A stretch of DNA of 64,000 nucleotides from Mesotaenium endlicherianum (Eukaryota > Streptophyta > Zygnematophyceae > Zygnematales > Mesotaeniaceae), in NCBI GenBank assembly GCA_009602735.1, contig WELA01005067.1, forward strand, positions 134,940-198,939, given 5' to 3'. Below the pieces are notes generated by a model, which did no database searches, was not told where the DNA came from, and saw only the letters and a list, made by a program, of their open reading frames with translations. Shown one piece after another: positions 33,551 to 45,149 of the stretch. Numbering within the stretch: position 1 is the stretch's first letter; each line of letters begins with the position of its first letter. Position numbers and translations under genes: made by a program.

Positions 33551-33769
33551 GATGCGCGTGAAACCTGCAATAACGAAGGGAATAAATAAAGCAGTAAGAA
33601 AATAGGCTCAGTAAAGAGAGCAACAACAAGGCAGTAGTGAAGGCAACAATATAGGAGCAGCAGCAAGGGCAAGCACAGAGAGAGCGACAATAGGACAGCA
33701 AGAGAGGCAAGCATAGGAGGAGCAGCAGCAGAGCAAGCAAAAAAACCAGCAACACAGGGGCAGTGCCGC

Positions 33770-36515
33770 AGCAGCCAACCCGCCCCGGGCATGCAAAAAC
33801 ACATCGACACGGGGGTTGGCAGCTGCAGCACTGCAGCTAGCCAGCCAGCACCGGGAAAGCAACAAAACAGGAATACGAGGGGTGCAGCAAACAAAAAGCA
33901 AGACGGGGGCGGGCAGCTGCAGCACAGCAGCAACCAGCCAGCTCATCCCGGGCAAGCAAAACACAACACGGGGGAAGTCAGCTGCGGCACTGCAGCGGCC
34001 AGTCCGCCCCCGGCAAGCAGAAACACAATAGGAGCTGCAGCACTGCAGCAAGCCAGCCAGCCCCGAGCAAGCAAACAAACAGGGACACGGGGGCGGCTAG
34101 CTGCACCACTGCAGCAAGCACCCCGCCCCGACTGAAGCACAAACGCAACAAAACGGGGGCAGCCAGCTGCAGCACTGCAACAGCCAGCCCGCCCAAATAA
34201 TACAGCAACAGTAAAATTGCAAACAGCCAGCCAAGCAGCTGCAAAACTGCTGCAGCCAGCCGGCCACGAGGAAAGAGCAAGCAAGGGGCGGCTGCAGCAC
34301 AGCAGCAGCCAGAAAGCCCCAAACAAAATGCAAGCAAGGGGCGGCTGCAGTTCAGGCAAACAAACTTGACCAGACCGTCCCAACTAAAGAAATAAAGAAA
34401 CAAGCAAGGGGCGGGCGGCTGCAGTACTGCAGCAGCTAGTCCGCCCTGAGCAAGCAAACAAAAAGCAACACGAGAGTGGGCAGCTGCAGCACTGCAGCAA
34501 GCTAGCCAGCCTAGAGCAAGCAAAAAAAGAGGGACATAGGGGTGGGCAGCTGCGACAGCTGCAGCACTACAGCAGCCAGTCCGCCCCGAGCAAGCAAAAG
34601 ATCAGGGACCCGGGGGCGGGAGGCTGAAGCACTGCAGCAACCAGCCCGCCCCGGGCAAGCAAGAACCCAACATGGGGACGGCCGGCTGCAGCACAGGAGC
34701 AGCCAGCCCGCCCCGAGCAAGCAAACAAAAAGCGACACAGGGGTCGGCAGCTGCACCACTGTAGCAGCCAGCCCGCCCCGGGCAAGCAGAAACACAACAC
34801 GGGGGCGGCCGGCTGCAGCACAACAGCAGCAAGCCCGCCCCAACCAAGCAAGCAAACTAAAAGCAGCCAGACAAACTTGACCAGCACGCCTCGACTAAAG
34901 AAACAAAGAAACAAGCAAGGGGCGGGCGGCTGCAGGGCTGCAGCAGCCAGCCCGCCCCGAGCAGGCAAGAAAAGAGGGACACAGGGGTGGGCAGCTGCAG
35001 CACTGTAGCAAGCCAGCCAGTCCCGAGTAAGCAAAAAGAGAGGGACACGGGGGCGGCCAGCTGCAGCACTGCAGCAGCCAGCCCGCCCCGAGCAAGCAGA
35101 AACACAACACGGGGGCGGCCAGCTGCAGCACAGCAGCAGCCAGCCCGCCCCGAGCAAGCAAACAAACACGGACACGGGGGCGGCCAGCTACAGCACTGCA
35201 GCAAGCCAGCTAGCCCCAGAAAGCAAAAAACCAAGGACACGGGGGCGGGCAGCTGGGGCACTGCAGCAAGCAGCCCACCCCAATTGAAGCACAAACGCAA
35301 CAAAACAGGGGCGGCCAGCTGCAGTATTGCAGCAGCCAACCCGCCCGACTAGTACACCAACAAAAAAAATTGCAAACAGCGAACTGGGCACCTGCAGAAC
35401 TGCAGCAGCCAGCCACTCCGGCACCGAGGAAAGAGAAAGCAAGGGGCGGCTGCAGCACAACAGCAGCCAGACCGCCCCTACAAAATGCAAGCAAGGGGCG
35501 GCTGCAGTTCAGCCGCTCAAACTTGACCAGCCCGGCCGCGACTGAGGAAACAAAGAAACAAGCAAGGGGCGGGCGGCTGCAGCACTGCAGCGGCCAGCTC
35601 GCCCCAACCAAAGCAAGCAAGGGGTGACGGCTGCAGCACTGCAGCAACCAGACCGCCTCGACATAACCAATAGAAGAGGGAAAGGGAGGGAAGGGCACCT
35701 GATGCGCTAGCCCCGACGGTTGCTCGTTGATAGGCGCAGGGGATGCAGACTATGTCAGGGCGAGCTCCTGCAGCACTGCAACAATCGAACAACAAAGACC
35801 AAAGCAAGAAAGGGGCTGATGCAGTTCAGCCAGCCAACTTTGGCCAAAACAAGCAAGGAGCGAGCGGCTGCAGCACTGCAGCAGCCAGCCCGACCCGACT
35901 AAAACAAACATACAGCAACAAGGGGCGGGCAGCTGCGGCACTGCAGCAGACAACCCGCCCCGAACAAAGAAACAAATAAAAAAGCAAGGGGCAGGCAGTT
36001 GCCGCACCGCAGCAGCCAGCCCGCCCCGGGGCAAGCAATAAAAAACTAGGACAGGGTCGGGTAGCTGCAGCACTGCAACAGCCAGCCCGCCCCGAGTAGA
36101 GCAAGCACCAAAAGTGCAACACGGGGGCGGGCAAACAAACAGAAAACAAACAAACGGAACAAAGCAAACAAAAGAACAAACAAATAGCAAACAAGCAGAA
36201 AGTAAGGGGCCACTGCAGCACACAGCAGCCAAGCCGTCCCGGGCAAGCAGAAACACAACACGGGGGCCGCCAGCTGCAGCACTGCAGCAAGCCAGCCAGC
36301 CCCGAGCAAGCAGACAAATAGGGACACAGGGGCGGCCCGCTGCAACACTGCAGCAGCTAGCCCGCCCCGGGCAATCAGAAACACAACACGGGGGCGGCCA
36401 ACTGCAGCACAACAGGATCTAGCCCGCCCCGGGCAAGCAAAAACACAACACGGGGGCGGCCAGCTGCAGCACTGCAGCAAGCCAGCGAGCCCCAAGCAAG
36501 CAAACAAACAGGGAC
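33770..36515. repeat. GC-rich degenerate minisatellite inside the hAT element
   Basis: About 2.7 kb of imperfect tandem units, roughly 55-75 bp each, built from ACACGGGGGCGG, CCAGCTGCAGCACTGCAGCA, AGCCCGCCCCGAGC and AAGCAAACAAAA. Each unit carries the partial palindrome GCTGCAGCACTGCAGC. Long antisense ORFs of the (F)CLLGAGWLAAVLQ type are by-products of the repeat. The array lies upstream of the transposase start and ends near a gene-free stretch (36520-37440). Confidence 0.88.
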
Positions 36516-37524
36516 ACTGAGGCACCAGGCACACTTGCTACAAAAGTACCTCTGGAGCTACTGATGCCTGGAAGAAGAGCTTCTGATGCATGAAAGATGA
36601 AGGTGAAGGCGAAGTGAATGAAGAGCGCAACATGAGAGACAAACACATAAGTGGGATTAGCACATGCTTTTTTAGTATCCAAACACTCAAAAAAAGGAAG
36701 AACAGCAGTAGTTAATATACAACAGGCAGGACATAGAAGTAGTAGAGAACCTACACGATTAGCTAAGAGGAAAGATAGAGGGGGTGGAAAGCAAATTCAC
36801 CTGAAATTTACAGGCCAAGGACAATGTGTCAAACTGGCCGCCTTCTTGTGTCAACCTTCCTGAAGAGATAGAGAACAACAAAGAGAACGGCAAGTAAGCA
36901 CAATGTAAGCGCAGATGTCAACTCTGAGACCAAGATCGAATATGAGAACATAGACACATGCATAAGCAAGCACCACATAGTTCCGGATTTGAAAGATTCA
37001 GCAAAAATAGCAAAGTACAGAGCAAAGTGCGAGCAAGGTGCAGACGTCAATGAAATATGAGACGAACTTACAATGATAGAAGATGTGCGGAATGGACCTC
37101 GAAGCACTACAGGGGTCTTAAGTATGTTGCAGGTTTTGCCTCAGAGGGGTCCTAAGTGTGCCCTGAGCAGCTATGTATGAGCAGCTATGTAGGCAGATGA
37201 ATGTGCAACGAAATGCTGCGATATACTCGCGGATCCCAAAACATTCGTCTCAAAGTTTCGTCAAAGTTTTGTGATCTTTCGGGCTCCCGCCGCTCTTTCA
37301 AAAACCTTGTGTTAGTGTACTTTCGTTTTCAATTGCGTCGATTGACGCTTCAATCAAATTCACAAGTTAAACGAATTGTGTGAAGCCTGACGTGCACGCG
37401 TCGAGTCGTTCCTGGGCGGCCGGCACGAGTGAAGACAATTTAGTTCGCTTAGTTCGTGCGAACAACTCAGTTCGCTTAATTAAGCGTACGAAGGTCGGCC
37501 AGTTCGGCGAACGGCGTAACCCTG

Positions 37525-38480
37525 CTAAAATCATGGATGGTAACTGTGAAAGCCGCGGCCATGGGGCACGCGAGGGAAAAAGAAGTATGGGTAAGGATGA
37601 GGGGAAGGTAACCCAGATGGTGACCCAGAGACTCGAAGTCAACCCTATACGTAGTGATACCTTGCCACAAGTCAATGGTGAGCCCGATGAGTAAGTTAAA
37701 TTCCTGACCCAAGAGGATATCATAAGCGGTGGACTCGGTGACCATGCATTGGGCGTAGAGGGTGACAGCGGCAGGAATGTGGGCATTGAGAGTGATAGGA
37801 ATGCGACGACGGGTTTTGTATGCGGTGTGGTTTAAAGAGGACATGGAGGTAGAGACGGGGATGGGACAGGATTCGAGATTGGCAGCAGTGATGTTAAGGT
37901 GTTGACACATGATGGCACCCAAGAGGATCGGCTGAGAACCCGTATCCAGAATGACCACACGCGGGGCAAGACCGGCAATAAGGAGACAGGCATGTTGGTT
38001 GTCAAGCATGACATCACGAGGCAATGCACGCTGTCGTTTGAGAGGGGTGAATATAGAAGGAGACGGGACTGACCTGGATGGAAACGGGCCTTGCAATGGA
38101 GAAGGGATGAAGGACGGAGCAGCAAGGGACAGCCCACCTGGCGACGACGCCGTTGTCGACGATGGGGAAGATCCAGCGAGGTAAGCGGCCAGGGGTGGCG
38201 CCGGTGGACGATTGATAAAGGTCGCTGGAGACACGTGAGGAGCGGGCCTCGATGGAGCAACGGCCCGCGGACGCCGGCGGAGGAGCTCGCGTGTGATCTC
38301 GTCTTGCGCTTGCGTGAGGGCAACAAAAGACACAGTGAACAAGGATGGAGGGAGCAGTGCACCAACTCGTACTTGAGAAGCAGGCGGAGGAATGAACGGT
38401 GCAGGACGGGGAATAACAGGAATTGGAGCCGGAGCCGTAAGAGCAGGACGAGGCAGTAACTCGTCGGGATCACTAGACCT
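37525..38480 (-). pseudogene. pol: Family E copy 1: aspartic protease part of pol
   Basis: The frame is open from 38480 to the hAT insertion. It has a Pro/Arg-rich linker, then a retropepsin domain with VVILDTGSQPILLGA (active-site DTG) and YDILLGQEFNLLIG, ending IHDF at the insertion site. It is in the same frame as 39218-38481, separated only by a TAG at 38481-38483. Without the hAT element the frame continues into 29933. Confidence 0.8.
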
Positions 38481-40215
38481 CTAAGGCACAGAAGGGAGGA
38501 AATCCTCAGCACGCCGAGCATTGGTGACCTGACCGATGCAAGAGGTGACTGTATAGGGAAAATGCCCAGCGATCGATTGCAGTATTTCCTCGGAAGGACT
38601 CGAAACCACCTGGACATCAGCGCGAATGGTAGGGACGGCCACAGGGTCCGCCGAGGTGTGGATTGCCAAAGCTGCGTCCGCCTCCACCACCACCAACGCC
38701 GTAGGAAGGGGGCCTGGATGGGCAGGAGGCGGGGTCGCCGCTCGTGGCGGGCTAGAAGGGTGAGGTAGGTCCGCCACCACTTGCGCATACGAAGGAGGCA
38801 GCAGCAAATCGCGCTCGACAGAAGCCGCCGTCGCACGCAGGTTGTTGCACACCAGCTGGGCCTGCAGCTGGGCTGCGGGGACGTTGTCGGGAAGGATGAT
38901 CAAGGTACTTGCATCATCCGAGCAATCTAGCGCATCCCAAACGGGTACGGGCAGCCGAGCATGAGCAGGTCCTAGAGTATTGTCGGGCTCAAAGAGATCG
39001 AACAACCGCGGGAGCTGGGCTGACTGCGCAACACTTCGCCCGTGGTCTGGACCCACAGCCGGTGCGGCAAGTGCCTCATAAAGGCGACTGTGAACTGCAT
39101 GGACACCTACGGCCTGTTCACCGTCCTCCTCCTCGGTCACATTTAATGCGCCGTCTAGGGTTCGTGGGAACCAGGAAGGGTAAGGGGGTCCAGGTCCACG
39201 AGGTGGGAGAGCGTGCAAGCCAACAAACTGAGCAGTAAGAGGATCAGGCTACGACCCCACGGGACGATGCATGTCCTGCATACCAGCTTGCATCGCAGCC
39301 AACTGCTGACGCATGAAGAAATTCTGGGGTGTGGGGTTAGGGTTAGGTGTAGGGTTAGGGTTAAGATTAGGGTTATAGTTAAGTCCTAGCACGGCAGCCT
39401 GGTATGCGGCCGGATAGGAATTGGGAACAAGTGATGTAGGACCCTAAGACAGAGGGTATGGAGAGAGGTACCCCGCAAAATTGCTAGACTGAGACTGATG
39501 GACCTGGGTGGAAACCAGCAAAGGCAGAGGGCGGGGAAGCATAGTACGAGGGTACCTGGGCTGCTAGAGCACCGCTGAGACCCGCAGGTGGCACTGTGCC
39601 CTTCTGGGGCTTGAATGACCACCCTGTCGGCGCCAAGTGGGGATGAAGGAGGAAACACTTCTCCACCAAGTGGCCCTTCTGACGACAGTAGTCGCATACG
39701 GGGACAACGCGCTTGGGGGCGGCAGCCGATCCCGCACCCATGACGGCGGCAGTGGTTGACGTAGCAGGTACCTGCACTGCATGTACTCCCTCTGTCCCAA
39801 CCTTAGCAGGTCTACGCTCGGCTTGCGACGCCGCCTGCACCATCTCTATCTGCTCAGCCCACCGAAAAACCTCGTGCACACTCCGCTGGGGTATGGCGGT
39901 GAGGGCAAGCTGGTGGTTAAGGGTTTGAAACAGGGAAGCGGAGGCAGAGAAAGCATTGATGAACTTGATGAAAGCCTGGGTCACATACACATACATGCCT
40001 GTATCCTCTCTCAATTGCTTGCAAACGCTCATAGGCCATGTTAGGAGCCTCGCGCGCAGAGCGCACAAAGTCCCTCAACTCATTCTGGCGGGAGCGAGTG
40101 TTAGCAGGGAAGTGCGGACGAAACATCTGCAGGAGTGTGTCAATGCGATCCAAAATTGCTCCAGGCGCAGGGCCATGTAAGGGCAAAACAATGCCAAGCA
40201 CTGCCTCTTGCTGGC
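38481..40215 (-). pseudogene. gag: Family E copy 1: C-terminal gag with CCHC knuckle and linker
   Basis: This continues from 46897 across the element F insertion. Frames 40288-39917 and 40068-39484 carry a capsid-like helical region and a zinc knuckle CDYCRQKGHLVEKC (about 39650-39700). Frame 39218-38481 is the Pro/Ala-rich linker towards protease. At least two frameshifts (near 39990 and in 39240-39480) and a terminal TAG break it. An Asn-Pro-Thr repeat is encoded near 39330-39380. Confidence 0.72.
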
Positions 40216-40714
40216 TGTAGTGAAACAGATAGATAAAGTACTTAGTAAAATAGAATACTTTATTCAAGACAAGGATCTTTAAACACAAGTGGTAGCTTCT
40301 TGAAAGAGAGATGGCTTCTTGAAAGTTAATATCTTTCTGGATTTTGGCAAGTACAAGAGTGATTCTGGAATGTCTTTCTATGTTCTAGCTCTTGTTTACA
40401 TATTTGCTACATAAGTAATTTCTAGGAAAGTGTATGTTAATGTGTTGGCACCCAACACATCCCAAAACTTGCCAGCTCTTTCTAGAATAATGTACACATG
40501 TCCTTTTGACCTAAAAATGACACATTTGACTTTTGCCACATGGAGTTCTTCTAGGTCTTTCCCCTAACTTCAAAAATGCCTTGGAAGGTTCAAAGGACAT
40601 GAACCAAGTTACTAGAGTACCTATTCACACTTGACTCCACAAAATACTACTCCAAATATATTTGAAAACATTAAAATATATGCAAACTAATATATAATAA
40701 CTCAAAGCACTACA
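40216..40714 (-). repeat. 3' LTR of element F
   Basis: This is the 499-bp partner of 46389-46891 and lacks a 4-bp CTAT present in the 5' LTR near its start in plus orientation. Confidence 0.93.
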
Positions 40715-41483
40715 TCACCCCCCCGATAGAAAAAGCGACGTCTCGGCGCGTCAAGTCAGGTCTTACACATGTGGAGCAAAGTAGTCAACAATTTCAAGTC
40801 AGATGCTACACATGTGAAGAGGACTAGTCAAAGGCGCCAAGTCAGGTGCTACACATGTAAGGTGGACTAGGCAAGGTCGTAGGTGGTGTGACCTTATTGG
40901 CTAGCCTACTCCTTAATGATAAAGAAAATTGTACAAGTTGGCCCAGAATCTGCCACAAATTCAAAAATTCATAGTGTCCATAGAACTGCTCCAAATCTGA
41001 AAATTTGAGTGCCAAACAGACCGCGTCGGAGAACTTAACCGGGTCACCAAATTTGAGAGCATTTTAATATCTGGAGTGTCGTTGAGAGCTGAGAGAGTAG
41101 GCACTCCTCCAAATCTGTGCAGAAACTTCTGAAAATCATAAGTCCTTCTATACTTCTCCAAATTCTGGAGAGTAAGTCTCAAAATGTGCGCTGTAAGATG
41201 TTCTACCAGAGTCTTGAGTTTCAAAGCATTCCAAGTTCAGGGGAGGGCACAATGTCAGAAGGCATATTCTGCCCTAACAATGCCAGCAGCCTGACCCCCT
41301 TCTACTTAGAGCATCATATCTCTCTCACCAGTGCTCCAAATTGAGCAAACTTGGACTCTAAATGACCGGCTACTCATGGACTACAGCCAGGGAAATTCTC
41401 AGAATTTATTATGCAGAGACCTATCACCAGTAGCAGTTTTAGTTTTCTGTCCAGAAACTGCAAGAAGAGAAGAGTGTCTAATG

Positions 41484-44400
41484 TCAATTTTTCCTCTTTC
41501 TTGTTCTTGCAGGCTGCCTCCAAGGGGTCTTCTGCTGCTTCTTGATGGTGGCAGGCTGCCTCCCTGAAGTCTTCGGGCTTCTAGTAGAGAGACTTGGGGC
41601 TGGTCCAAGATGGGGGTTGGCGGCATGGAAGCGCTTCAACTTTCTCTGAACTTTGTCAAGGTAGTGCGCCGCCACCCAACTATTCTCCGAATCTGGATAT
41701 CCTTTCCACTTGATCAAGTATTGCTGCTGTCTCCTGAAATTTCTCATAGCCACTATGTCTTCCACTTCGTACTCCAAATGATCATCCACTATTGTTGGGG
41801 CTGGTGGGGTTGTCACACGTCCTGGGAACTTGTTGTCGGGTTGCACATATGGCTTGAAGAGGGAAGCGTGGAATACGGGGTCGATGTGCATAGTCTGGGG
41901 AAGTTCTAGCTTGAAAGCAACGGGGTTGACTTGCTGGATAATCTTGAAGGGTCCCAAATACTTGGGAGAGAACTTGCTGCCGGCAGGCCTGTTGTTCAGG
42001 GAAATGTTCTTGGATGATAGTAACACGTTGTCACCCACTCTGTACGTAATTTCTCTTCTGGATCTGTTCGCCACTCTTGCTTGAGCATCTTGCGCGTGTT
42101 GTAGAGCTTTCTTCGCTGCTGTAAGGGCTGCTTCTAATGTCTCCATAAAATCTGTGGCTGCAGGTACTTCATCATGGCCAGCCGTGAAGCTCAGTGGCGT
42201 GGTCGGATGGAAGCCATAGTTGAGGAAGAATGGGGACTCTTGGGTAGAGGCCTGCGTAGTGTTGTTGTAGGCAAACTCGAGGGGGGTCAAGTACATGTCC
42301 CAGTCTTGCTCGAGGGTAGACACGTAGGCCTTTAGAGAGGTCTTTAGGGTACGATTCATACGCTCGGTTTGCCCATCTGATTGTGGGTGGTAGGCAGTAG
42401 ACATATCCAGCGATGTACCCAAGTTCTTGAAGAGATTTTTCCAGAAATGGCTTGTGAATCTTGGATCTCTATCTGACACAATTCTTGATGGTAGTCCATG
42501 GAGTCGGAAGATGTTGTCAAAGATGAGTCTTGCAAGTTGTGGTGCTGTAGCCTTAGTCGTCGTGGGAATAAAATGAGCCATCTTGGTAAGTCTGTCCACC
42601 ACCGTGAGTATTGCATTATGGCCTCGAGGTGTCACGGGCAAGTCCACGATAAGGTCCATTGAGATGTCCGTCCATTGTCTTTCGGGGATTGGTAGTGGTT
42701 GGAGGAGTCCTCCCGCCTTTTGCGATGATGGCTTGATTCTTTGGCATGTGTCACAGCTCCTGCAGTACTCCTTGACTTGCTTAGACATGCCTGGCCAACA
42801 ATAAGTCCTAGCTAGAACGCCCGTGGTCCTTAGGATTCCAAAGTGTCCTCCAAGAGGGTTGTCGTGTGCTTCTCGTAGAAGCAAGAGCCGGAGGTCTAAG
42901 TCATTAGGAACACATCTCTGGCCCGTATCTTGCCTCACCCAATAATTGCCTTCTTGCTTCTTGCATGGGTCCAAGGCTGCTTCTCCGTTCTTGTAGTAAG
43001 GGTCTCTTTCATAGGCGGCTGAAAATCGAGCTTCCAGATCTGTCTTCAGGGATACCATCACTGCATTTAATTGCAGTCTTGAGAGGGGGTCAGCCGGGTT
43101 TGTCTTGCCGGGCTGGTACTGAATCGTGATGTTGTATTGTTGCAAGTATCCGCTCCATCTTGCTTGTCTCCTTGAGAGATACGGCTGCGTTTGGAGGTGC
43201 TTTAACGCCTCGTGGTCCGTGGTGACCAGTACTTTGCGTCCTTCAACGTAGCAGCGCCAAACCTTCAAGGCATGTACAATCGCCAATGCCTCTCGCTCCG
43301 TGGTTGTATAATTTTGCTCGGCTGGATTTAGCTTCCTTGACTCGTAGGCGATGGGCTGCAGTCCCTTGCCTTGGTCTTGAAGCAGGATTGCTCCTATTGC
43401 ATAGGAAGATGCATCGGTGATGACGTGGAAGGGCCAATCTGGGTTTGGACTTGGGAGTGTGAGCACCGGGGATGTGGTCAATCTTCGCTTTAACTCTTGA
43501 AATGCCTCTTCCTCTTTCTCGGTCCATGTATATAGCCTGTCCTTCTTGAGTAGATCTGTCAGGGGGGCTGCTATGTGCGAGAAGCCTTGGATGAATTTTC
43601 TGTACCAATTGGCAAATCCCAAGAATGACTGGAGTTCTTTCTTGGTCGTGGGGGTTGGCCATTCCTCCACCACCGTGGTCTTCTTGGGGTCCATCTTGAT
43701 GCCATCAGCAGTCACGTGGAGACCTAGGAACTCCACTTCTTGTTTGGCAAACTCGCACTTTGACTCCTTCGCAAATAGCTTGTTTTGCTTCAATACTTCA
43801 AGGACTTCTTTCAAGTGTCTCGCATGCTCTTCAAGGGTCTTGCTGTAGATAAGGATGTCATCGATGAATACCACCACAAATCTGTCCAACATGGGCTGAA
43901 ATATGGTGTTCATCATAGTCATGAAAGTTGCTGGCGCGTTGGTGAGTCCAAATGGCAGGACCATGAACTCAAAATGTCCATATCTTGTCCTGAATGCCGT
44001 CTTCTCTATGTCCGGTTCTGCGATGCGAATCTGGTGGTAGCCGCTCCGTAAGTCAATCTTCGTGAAGTACTTGGCTCCAACCAGCCGGTCCATGAGCTCA
44101 TCCATGCGCGGCAGCGGGTATCGATTCTTGATGGTGATCTTGTTGAGGGCGCGATAGTCCACACACATCCTCAAGGTACCATCTTTCTTCTTGACAAATA
44201 GCACCGGGGCTCCAAATGGCGACTTGCTAGGTCGAATGAAGCCATGCTCCAGTAGCTCCTTGATTTGCTTCTTGACTTCGTCTAGCTCCGTGTATGACAT
44301 TTTGAACGTAGGCCGAGAGATGGGCTTGCTTCCGGGCTCCAACTCTATCTTGTGGTCTACGAATCTTTTGGGGGGTAGGCCCTTGGGCAATTCCGGGGAG

Positions 44401-45149
44401 AACACTTCTTTGTAGTCCTCTAAGACTTCTTGTATCTCCTTGGGAACGGGGCTGCCTTCTTGACTCTCGATGTCTTTCTTGATGTCTTTTGGCGTGATCA
44501 AGGCCAAAAGAAGCTCGTGTCCCTTCCTCACAAGTCTCTTGAGTTGGAGGGCGGACAATAGTATCTCGTGTGCCGGCTTCTGGATGTCTTGGGTCTGGAT
44601 ATTCTGGATTGCGCGCAAAATACAGATTCTTGAAGTGATGTCATTCTTGATCTTGATAGTACCGGTCCTCCAATCAACTTGGGGGTTGTGCTTGGTCAAC
44701 CAAGGCGTCCCTAGGATGACGTCGTACTTGCCCAATTGCATGGGGGAGAACACTACTCTATCCTTGAAGGACTTGATAGAGAGTGCCAAGGGGTACGTCT
44801 TCTTGGAAGGGGTAGTATAGGAGAATCCATCGGGCATCATAATCTCCTCGTCGTGGTCAAGAGTTCGCATAGTAATACCGTGCTTGGTGGCAAAATCTGC
44901 AGCAATGAAGTTGCCTTGAGCTCCGCTATCCACCAAGATGTGGACCTTCTCTCCTCCAAGGTAACCTCTCAAACTCATTGGGGCTGGAACGTCGTCTTCA
45001 ACGGGGGTCTCCACCTCACTTGGCGTGTTGCCTTCTCGTGAAGTGGGTCTTGGGGTGGTAGGCTCCTGGCCTACCGGCGCTGTCCGTTTTTTGACAACTT
45101 TTTGGGGCATGAAAGTGCACGATGGCCCTTTTCCTTGCAATAGAAGCAT
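41484..45149 (-). CDS. pol: Pol polyprotein of element F (PR-RT-RNase H-IN-chromodomain)
   Basis: 1221 residues in one uninterrupted frame, overlapping the gag end by 79 bases in the -1 frame. The first usable codon is a nominal start; translation probably enters by frameshift at 45092. Protease has [14 protein letters not shown] (Asp about 74). RT has FIDDILIYS. RNase H has [16 protein letters not shown]. Integrase has the HHCC region ([10 protein letters not shown] ... CRSCDTCQ) and the core [28 protein letters not shown]. The C-terminal chromodomain has [16 protein letters not shown]. It ends with a Lys/Arg-rich tail. No lesion is seen, so the enzyme set looks functional. Confidence 0.95.
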   Translation of the reverse strand: MLLLQGKGPSCTFMPQKVVKKRTAPVGQEPTTPRPTSREGNTPSEVETPVEDDVPAPMSLRGYLGGEKVHILVDSGAQGNFIAADFATKHGITMRTLDHDEEIMMPDGFSYTTPSKKTYPLALSIKSFKDRVVFSPMQLGKYDVILGTPWLTKHNPQVDWRTGTIKIKNDITSRICILRAIQNIQTQDIQKPAHEILLSALQLKRLVRKGHELLLALITPKDIKKDIESQEGSPVPKEIQEVLEDYKEVFSPELPKGLPPKRFVDHKIELEPGSKPISRPTFKMSYTELDEVKKQIKELLEHGFIRPSKSPFGAPVLFVKKKDGTLRMCVDYRALNKITIKNRYPLPRMDELMDRLVGAKYFTKIDLRSGYHQIRIAEPDIEKTAFRTRYGHFEFMVLPFGLTNAPATFMTMMNTIFQPMLDRFVVVFIDDILIYSKTLEEHARHLKEVLEVLKQNKLFAKESKCEFAKQEVEFLGLHVTADGIKMDPKKTTVVEEWPTPTTKKELQSFLGFANWYRKFIQGFSHIAAPLTDLLKKDRLYTWTEKEEEAFQELKRRLTTSPVLTLPSPNPDWPFHVITDASSYAIGAILLQDQGKGLQPIAYESRKLNPAEQNYTTTEREALAIVHALKVWRCYVEGRKVLVTTDHEALKHLQTQPYLSRRQARWSGYLQQYNITIQYQPGKTNPADPLSRLQLNAVMVSLKTDLEARFSAAYERDPYYKNGEAALDPCKKQEGNYWVRQDTGQRCVPNDLDLRLLLLREAHDNPLGGHFGILRTTGVLARTYCWPGMSKQVKEYCRSCDTCQRIKPSSQKAGGLLQPLPIPERQWTDISMDLIVDLPVTPRGHNAILTVVDRLTKMAHFIPTTTKATAPQLARLIFDNIFRLHGLPSRIVSDRDPRFTSHFWKNLFKNLGTSLDMSTAYHPQSDGQTERMNRTLKTSLKAYVSTLEQDWDMYLTPLEFAYNNTTQASTQESPFFLNYGFHPTTPLSFTAGHDEVPAATDFMETLEAALTAAKKALQHAQDAQARVANRSRREITYRVGDNVLLSSKNISLNNRPAGSKFSPKYLGPFKIIQQVNPVAFKLELPQTMHIDPVFHASLFKPYVQPDNKFPGRVTTPPAPTIVDDHLEYEVEDIVAMRNFRRQQQYLIKWKGYPDSENSWVAAHYLDKVQRKLKRFHAANPHLGPAPSLSTRSPKTSGRQPATIKKQQKTPWRQPARTRKRKN
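45057..45092 (-). promoter_or_regulatory. -1 programmed ribosomal frameshift signal, gag-pol of element F
   Basis: On the minus strand, A AAA AAC (45092-45086) is phased as X XXY YYZ in the gag frame (codons TCA AAA AAC). A 10-nt spacer follows, then a 7-bp perfect stem GGTAGGC (45075-45069) with GCCTACC (45063-45057) around a 5-nt loop. The gag TAG (45073-45071) lies in the stem, and pol is exactly -1 relative to gag. Confidence 0.8.

Larger units (their letters stand above)
29942..37524 (-). mobile_element. Complete autonomous hAT transposon with 18-bp TIRs and 8-bp target duplication
   Basis: The terminal inverted repeats are CAGGGTTACGCCGTTCGC at 29942-29959 and its complement at 37507-37524. 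The target duplication CTAAAATC is at 29934-29941 and 37525-37532. Subterminal TTCGCTTAGTTCGC-like motifs recur inside both ends (29960-30035 and 37440-37500), as expected for hAT transposase binding sites. It encodes a full transposase (31181-33550) and carries a long GC-rich tandem array (33770-36515). It interrupts the family E polyprotein between protease and methyltransferase. Confidence 0.95.

Noticed and set aside
33790-36534. Many long overlapping ORFs rich in Ala, Gln, Leu and Cys on both strands
   Set aside because: They arise from the GC-rich minisatellite read in different frames; no start context, domain or conserved product.
39330-39380. Interstitial telomere repeat
   Set aside because: The repeats are few and imperfect, and they lie in frame in the family E gag as Asn-Pro-Thr codons; listed as a finding only for its coincidence.
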